A stretch of 9,815 nucleotides of DNA from Bacteroidales bacterium. GTDB taxonomy: Bacteria > Bacteroidota > Bacteroidia > Bacteroidales > UBA7960. The first letter of the stretch is position 1. Every line of letters begins with the position of its first letter. The stretch lies in NCBI GenBank assembly GCA_007131895.1, contig SLPR01000509.1, positions 1-9,815 of the forward strand. Reading direction: 5' to 3'. The position numbers were made by a program, and so were the translations under genes. Below the pieces are notes generated by a model. It made no database searches. It was not told the origin of the DNA and saw only the letters and a list, made by a program, of their open reading frames with translations. This document shows, piece by piece, positions 6,484 to 9,815 of this stretch.

Positions 6484-8064
6484 ATGAAAAAACTATTGAC
6501 TTTGTTCACAGCATTATTGATCACAATGAGCATGGTGGCGCAAGTACCCAACTCCATGACCTACCAGGCTGTAATACGGGATACAGATAACGAACTGGTG
6601 AAAAACAGCCAGGTGGGTATGCGCATCAGTATCTTGTTCGGAGCAGCTGAAGGAGAGGAAGTATACACAGAAACCCTTATGTCCAACACCAACACCAATG
6701 GTCTTGTTACCGTTGAGATTGGCGGCCAGTCAGGTTTTGATGACATCGACTGGGCTGCGGGAGCGCACTACATCAAAGTGGAAACCGACCCTCAGGGTGG
6801 AAGCAACTACACTATTACGGCCGTGACACCTGTTCTGCAGGTGCCTTATGCCTTGTATGCGCAGTCTGCCTTTACGGCCGATTACGACAACCTCACCAAT
6901 CTTCCCGATCTGTTCGATGGCCATTTCGATAGCCTGGAAGGGGCTCCGCAGATACCATCTGACGTAGCAGACCTTACCGATGAAAACAACCTGTTGCTTT
7001 TTCATGGCAGCGAACAGGGCGAAATGATCTTTTGGGATGGAAGCCAATGGGCATCTATTCAGGCTGGTGCCACAGGACAGGTGCTGATTCTGGGAGCAAA
7101 CGGACCCATCTGGTCTTCTCCTGATGCACTGGTCTATGTCCTCACCCTTGCGGCAAGCCCCATGGAAGGTGGTACTGTTACGGGCGCCGGACAATATCAG
7201 GCCGGGGCTGAAGTGCCGCTTACTGCTGTTGCAGAAGAAGAATACAATTTTGAACGCTGGGAATCAGCCGTGGGCACTGTAAGTACACAAGCCTCCATCA
7301 CCTATACCATGCCTGCAGAAAACACCCATCTTACAGCTGTTTTCTCGCATCCCGACGATGTGCATTACGAGGATGGTGCTTATGGTGAAGGAGTCACAGA
7401 TATAGACGGTAACTCCTATTTGACTGTCTATATTGGAGAACAGGAATGGATGGCAGAAAATCTCAGGACTACCCGCTACAATAACGGCGACAGTATTGAT
7501 TATCCCGGGAGTGATAATGTTGCCTGGAGAGAAAATACTACCGGTGCCTACGCCTGGAATCAGAACAATATAGAAACCAAGGATCTTTACGGAGCCTATT
7601 ACAACTGGTATGCTGCCTCCAACGAAAACCTGTGCCCTCAGGGCTGGCGTGTACCCAACCGTGCCGATTGGAACCAGTTAATAAGCTACATCATGGAAGA
7701 ATACGACCTGACCAATGATACTGCAGATTCCCTGGCAGTGGGCAATGCCCTCAAAGACTGCAGGCAGGTAAATTCTCCCCTGGGCGGCGAATGCACCACT
7801 TCTACTCCTCCCCGCTGGAATTCAAGTCTCCGCCACTATGGGACGGATGATTTCAATTTTTCCGCCATCGGCCCTGGAAACCGTCACTATATTACCGGAG
7901 GCTATACCAATGTGGGTGGTTTTGGTGACTACTGGACCAGCGAAGAAAGCAGTGCCAGCAACGCATGGAGGAGAAACTTCGGTAGTTCTAACGGGGGTGT
8001 GTTTGAAGTAAATATCAGCAAAAACTCCGGGTACAGTGTAAGATGTGTCAGAGATCTCGATTAA
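6484..8064 (+). CDS. Exported FISUMP-domain protein with InlB/Flg_new_2-like repeat domain
   Basis: 526 residues from the ATG at 6484, which opens a signal peptide (MKKLLTLFTALL, likely cut after MVAQ, residue 20). The frame extends upstream to a TTG at 6379 but that would bury the signal peptide. Residues 21-130 form the N-terminal module typical of Bacteroidota exported proteins (VPNSMTYQAVIRD start, VPYALYAQSA end). Residues of about 217-288 resemble the bacterial repeat or divergent InlB B-repeat family (ASPMEGGTVTGAGQYQAGAE, then FERWES and TAVFSH). Residues of about 299-526 are a FISUMP domain (Fibrobacter succinogenes major paralogous domain): IGEQEWMAENLRTTRYNNG, YYNWYA, LCPQGWRVP, then DYWTSEES and YSVRCVRD. 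Cysteines 384, 426, 437 and 521 match those of the neighbouring paralogue. There is no T9SS domain, lipobox or anchor, so its final location beyond the inner membrane is unclear. The function of FISUMP domains is not established. Confidence 0.92.
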   Translation: MKKLLTLFTALLITMSMVAQVPNSMTYQAVIRDTDNELVKNSQVGMRISILFGAAEGEEVYTETLMSNTNTNGLVTVEIGGQSGFDDIDWAAGAHYIKVETDPQGGSNYTITAVTPVLQVPYALYAQSAFTADYDNLTNLPDLFDGHFDSLEGAPQIPSDVADLTDENNLLLFHGSEQGEMIFWDGSQWASIQAGATGQVLILGANGPIWSSPDALVYVLTLAASPMEGGTVTGAGQYQAGAEVPLTAVAEEEYNFERWESAVGTVSTQASITYTMPAENTHLTAVFSHPDDVHYEDGAYGEGVTDIDGNSYLTVYIGEQEWMAENLRTTRYNNGDSIDYPGSDNVAWRENTTGAYAWNQNNIETKDLYGAYYNWYAASNENLCPQGWRVPNRADWNQLISYIMEEYDLTNDTADSLAVGNALKDCRQVNSPLGGECTTSTPPRWNSSLRHYGTDDFNFSAIGPGNRHYITGGYTNVGGFGDYWTSEESSASNAWRRNFGSSNGGVFEVNISKNSGYSVRCVRDLD

Positions 8065-8207
8065 ACACCGGTCAGGAACAGCAGTCTGTTTTTCTGGCTG
8101 TGATATACATAAAATAACCGGTATAGTAATTTTAATAAGAACAGCGTTGCTCCTGTTTTCTGCAAGAGAGATTATATAACAGACAATGCTAAAAAAAGAT
8201 ACAGGCT

Positions 8208-8240
8208 ATCTGACCACTTAATAAAAATTTAGACAGATGA
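8208..8240 (+). repeat. Direct repeat copy 1 (leader-like)
   Basis: Begins ATCTGACCA (8208-8216) and ends with a 17-nt block AAATTTAGACAGATGAA (8225-8241) that is identical in copy 2; the middle is AT-rich and differs, with one base of length change. The outer ends ATCTG and CAGAT are inverted repeats of each other. It contains an ATG (8237-8239) in the same context as the FISUMP start codon in copy 2. Confidence 0.7.
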
Positions 8241-8359
8241 ACCGAGCCATGACAATAATTATTGACACGCACGCGGATGATTATAATTCGCAGCATGGTA
8301 AAACATGTAGTCAGAGTATTGTTGGCGAGCTCCATCTGACCATTAAAAAACAAATTTAG
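8237..8359 (+). CDS. Possible 40-codon leader ORF ahead of second FISUMP gene
   Basis: ATG at 8237-8239 in repeat copy 1 opens a 40-residue frame (MNRAMTIIIDTHADD start, HLTIKKQI end) closed by TAG at 8357-8359 inside repeat copy 2. The stop lies 4 nt before the ATG of the FISUMP gene. The peptide has no signal sequence or known motif. The start context (TTTAGACAG before ATG) is the same as that of the downstream gene, so ribosomes could use both and be coupled. It may equally be a chance frame made by the repeat. Confidence 0.25.
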   Translation: MNRAMTIIIDTHADDYNSQHGKTCSQSIVGELHLTIKKQI

Positions 8360-8367
8360 ACAGATGA
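8334..8367 (+). repeat. Direct repeat copy 2, containing the start codon of the second FISUMP gene
   Basis: Same ATCTGACCA start (8334-8342) and same 17-nt end block (8352-8368) as copy 1, lying 126-127 nt further on. The ATG at 8364-8366 is the start of the FISUMP gene, so the copied unit is a leader plus start codon. CATCTG (8333-8338) and CAGATG (8361-8366) form a 6-bp inverted repeat that could partly hide the start codon in mRNA. Confidence 0.7.
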
Positions 8368-9692
8368 AAAAAATAATCATACTTCTTACAATTGTAACCA
8401 TTTGCACCTCCCTTTTGGGGCAGGTGCCCCGAAAAATGTCTTACCAGTCGGTGGTGCGCAATGCAGAGCACCAATTGGTAAGAGATGCTTCGGTTGGGCT
8501 TCGGTTGAGCCTTTTGCAGGGTTCGGCTACGGGAACTGAGGTGTATAGTGAAACACAAACTGTTACCACCGACGCCAACGGTCTTTTAAGAACCGAATTT
8601 GGCGGAGAACAAGGCTTTGATGCCATTGACTGGGCTCAGGGACCCTTATTTATTAGAACAGAGATAGATCCTGACGGTGGTGCAGATTATACCATCACCG
8701 GGGTAAGCAAGCTCATGACGGTACCCTATGCTTTTCATGCCCACGAAGCGGGCACATTGGATTATGAACAGCTTAACGGATTGCCCGAACTTTTCGACGG
8801 ACAATGGGAAAGTCTTGAGGGGGTACCCATGCTTCCATCCGACCTTTCTGACCTTGACGATAGCCAGCAATTACTGTTACCCCAGGGAAATCTTACCGGA
8901 CAGATCCTTTACTGGCAGGGAGATCAATGGGCGTTATTGCCTGCAAGTAGTCCCGGCCAGATGCTGTACTTTTGTGACGGGATCCCCCGATGGGGCCCTT
9001 GCCCTGATGGTATAGAGGATGTTGATGGTAATGTGTATCCTACCATTGTAATTGGAGAACAGGAGTGGATGGCTGAGAATCTCAGGACCACCCGCTACAA
9101 TGATGGAACAGAAATTGAATATCCGCAAACGGATCTGGACTGGTGGAACAATACTACAGGCGCATTTGCCTGGTATCAGGACGATACCGATTGGGGAGAA
9201 ATCTATGGAGGGCTCTATAACTGGTATGCTGCCCGCTCTGCCAACCTTTGCCCGGCAGGGTGGAGGGTGCCAAAAGATGAAGACTGGACACAGCTGGTCA
9301 ACTTCCTAATGGACGAATATGACATCGACAATGCCTACACCAACCCTGATGCTTTGGGCAATGGACTCAAAACTTGTCGCCAGCTTAATTCACCCCTGGG
9401 TGGGGAATGCGATACCAATGTACATCCACGCTGGAATTCTCATCACACTCATTATGGCAAGGACCTCTTTGAATTCAATGCACTGCCGGGAGGTGTCAAA
9501 AATCCATATGGTATATTTGCCACAGTGGGTACCAACGGACACTGGTGGTCAACTACAGAAAGCAATGAAGACAATGCTTTCAGACGCAATCTCAATAGTA
9601 TGTATGGAGACCTGAGCCGGTTTCAGTACAACAAAAGATACGGGCTCAGCGTACGCTGTATGAGAGATGTCGACACCTCATCCGGGGAATAG
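8364..9692 (+). CDS. Exported FISUMP-domain protein, paralogue of its upstream neighbour
   Basis: 442 residues from the ATG at 8364, with a signal peptide (MKKIIILLTI, likely cut after LLGQ, residue 20). Residues 21-128 are the same N-terminal module as in the neighbour (VPRKMSYQSVVRN start, VPYAFHAHEA end), collinear with it to about residue 210 without gaps. The bacterial repeat domain of the neighbour (about 87 residues) is absent. Residues of about 216-435 are the FISUMP domain: IGEQEWMAENLRTTRYNDG, LYNWYAA, LCPAGWRVP, GHWWSTTESN and LSVRCMRDVD. Cysteines 296, 338, 349 and 432 match the neighbour's four; two extra (204 and 213) lie at the domain junction. It ends in a short tail TSSGE with no T9SS domain or anchor. 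The pair most likely arose by tandem duplication. The role, perhaps at the cell surface, is unknown. Confidence 0.92.
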   Translation: MKKIIILLTIVTICTSLLGQVPRKMSYQSVVRNAEHQLVRDASVGLRLSLLQGSATGTEVYSETQTVTTDANGLLRTEFGGEQGFDAIDWAQGPLFIRTEIDPDGGADYTITGVSKLMTVPYAFHAHEAGTLDYEQLNGLPELFDGQWESLEGVPMLPSDLSDLDDSQQLLLPQGNLTGQILYWQGDQWALLPASSPGQMLYFCDGIPRWGPCPDGIEDVDGNVYPTIVIGEQEWMAENLRTTRYNDGTEIEYPQTDLDWWNNTTGAFAWYQDDTDWGEIYGGLYNWYAARSANLCPAGWRVPKDEDWTQLVNFLMDEYDIDNAYTNPDALGNGLKTCRQLNSPLGGECDTNVHPRWNSHHTHYGKDLFEFNALPGGVKNPYGIFATVGTNGHWWSTTESNEDNAFRRNLNSMYGDLSRFQYNKRYGLSVRCMRDVDTSSGE

Positions 9693-9725
9693 TAGTCGTT
9701 ACGAAAACATCATATCAGTTTCCGG

Positions 9726-9765
9726 GTGCTGCAGACACTCCCTTTGGTCGGGAGCAATGCAGCAC
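9726..9765 (+). terminator. Possible terminator hairpin after the second FISUMP gene
   Basis: Outer arms GTGCTGCA (9726-9733) and TGCAGCAC (9758-9765) enclose an inner stem CTCCC (9738-9742) / GGGAG (9750-9754) with a TTTGGTC loop. It starts 33 nt after the stop codon. A second small hairpin TCAGGC/GCCTGA follows (9766-9771, 9780-9785). No U-run comes directly after the main stem, only an ATTTTT stretch about 30 nt later, so termination is probable from position but not proven. Confidence 0.45.
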
Positions 9766-9815
9766 TCAGGCTATCTGTTGCCTGAAGAAATCTCATAATT
9801 TTTAAACTCATACAA

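Larger units (their letters stand above)
8065..8363. other. Intergenic region with duplicated leader between the FISUMP genes
   Basis: 299 nt. The first part (8065-8205) holds only weak 5-bp stems with T-runs (for example AACAG/CTGTT near 8078-8091), not convincing as a terminator. The second part holds the two leader repeats and the mini-ORF described separately. A 12-bp palindrome CAATAATTATTG lies at 8253-8264. Confidence 0.5.

Noticed and set aside
8262..8287. TTGACA (8262-8267) and TATAAT (8282-8287) hexamers resembling an E. coli sigma-70 promoter
   Set aside because: Spacing is 14 nt rather than about 17, and Bacteroidota housekeeping promoters use TTTG and TAnnTTTG instead.
9767..9777. 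CAGGCTATCTG shared with 8202-8212, each downstream of a FISUMP gene
   Set aside because: About ten 11-mer matches are expected by chance in 10 kb, and similarity does not extend beyond it.

Overview
The window looks like chromosomal DNA from a member of the Bacteroidota, probably an environmental one. The support is a type IX secretion (T9SS) type A sorting domain, two FISUMP-domain proteins with the N-terminal module usual for that phylum, an IgGFc-binding-type surface protein, a TPR-containing histidine kinase of the class common in Bacteroidota, TAnnTTTG-like promoter boxes, and A-rich leaders without clear Shine-Dalgarno sites. There are no RNA genes, insertion sequences, CRISPR arrays or phage genes that I can see.

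Left part (1-2750): a two-gene unit on the minus strand. A small secreted protein of unknown function (1910-2365) is followed 34 nt later by a 568-residue cell-surface protein (169-1875) with an IgGFc-binding-like region, a bacterial Ig-like domain and a C-terminal IPTL-CTERM-like membrane anchor. The unit ends at an 18-bp-stem terminator (83-125). It is preceded by a TAAATTTG promoter-like box and a perfect 22-bp palindrome (2464-2485).

Middle (2663-5838): a two-component system on the minus strand. A TPR/transmembrane HisKA_3 sensor kinase (3379-5367) overlaps its NarL/LuxR-family response regulator (2751-3413) by 35 nt. A strong hairpin terminator (2663-2699) closes the pair. The divergent 5368-5838 region contains an inverted repeat wrapped around a promoter-like box.

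Right part (5839-9815): three plus-strand genes for exported proteins. A short T9SS cargo (5839-6348) is followed by two FISUMP paralogues (6484-8064 and 8364-9692). The paralogues are collinear except for an InlB/Flg_new_2-like repeat domain present only in the first. A diverged direct repeat of about 34 bp lies in the 299-nt gap between them. Its second copy carries the start codon of the second FISUMP gene, and a 40-codon mini-ORF runs from the first copy to the second.

Taken together, the locus codes for exported or surface proteins plus one membrane sensor system. Whether the sensor controls its neighbours cannot be read from the sequence. I do not see a clear new defence or enzymatic system. 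The most interesting points are the duplicated leader, the palindrome, and the coexistence of two C-terminal sorting signals.
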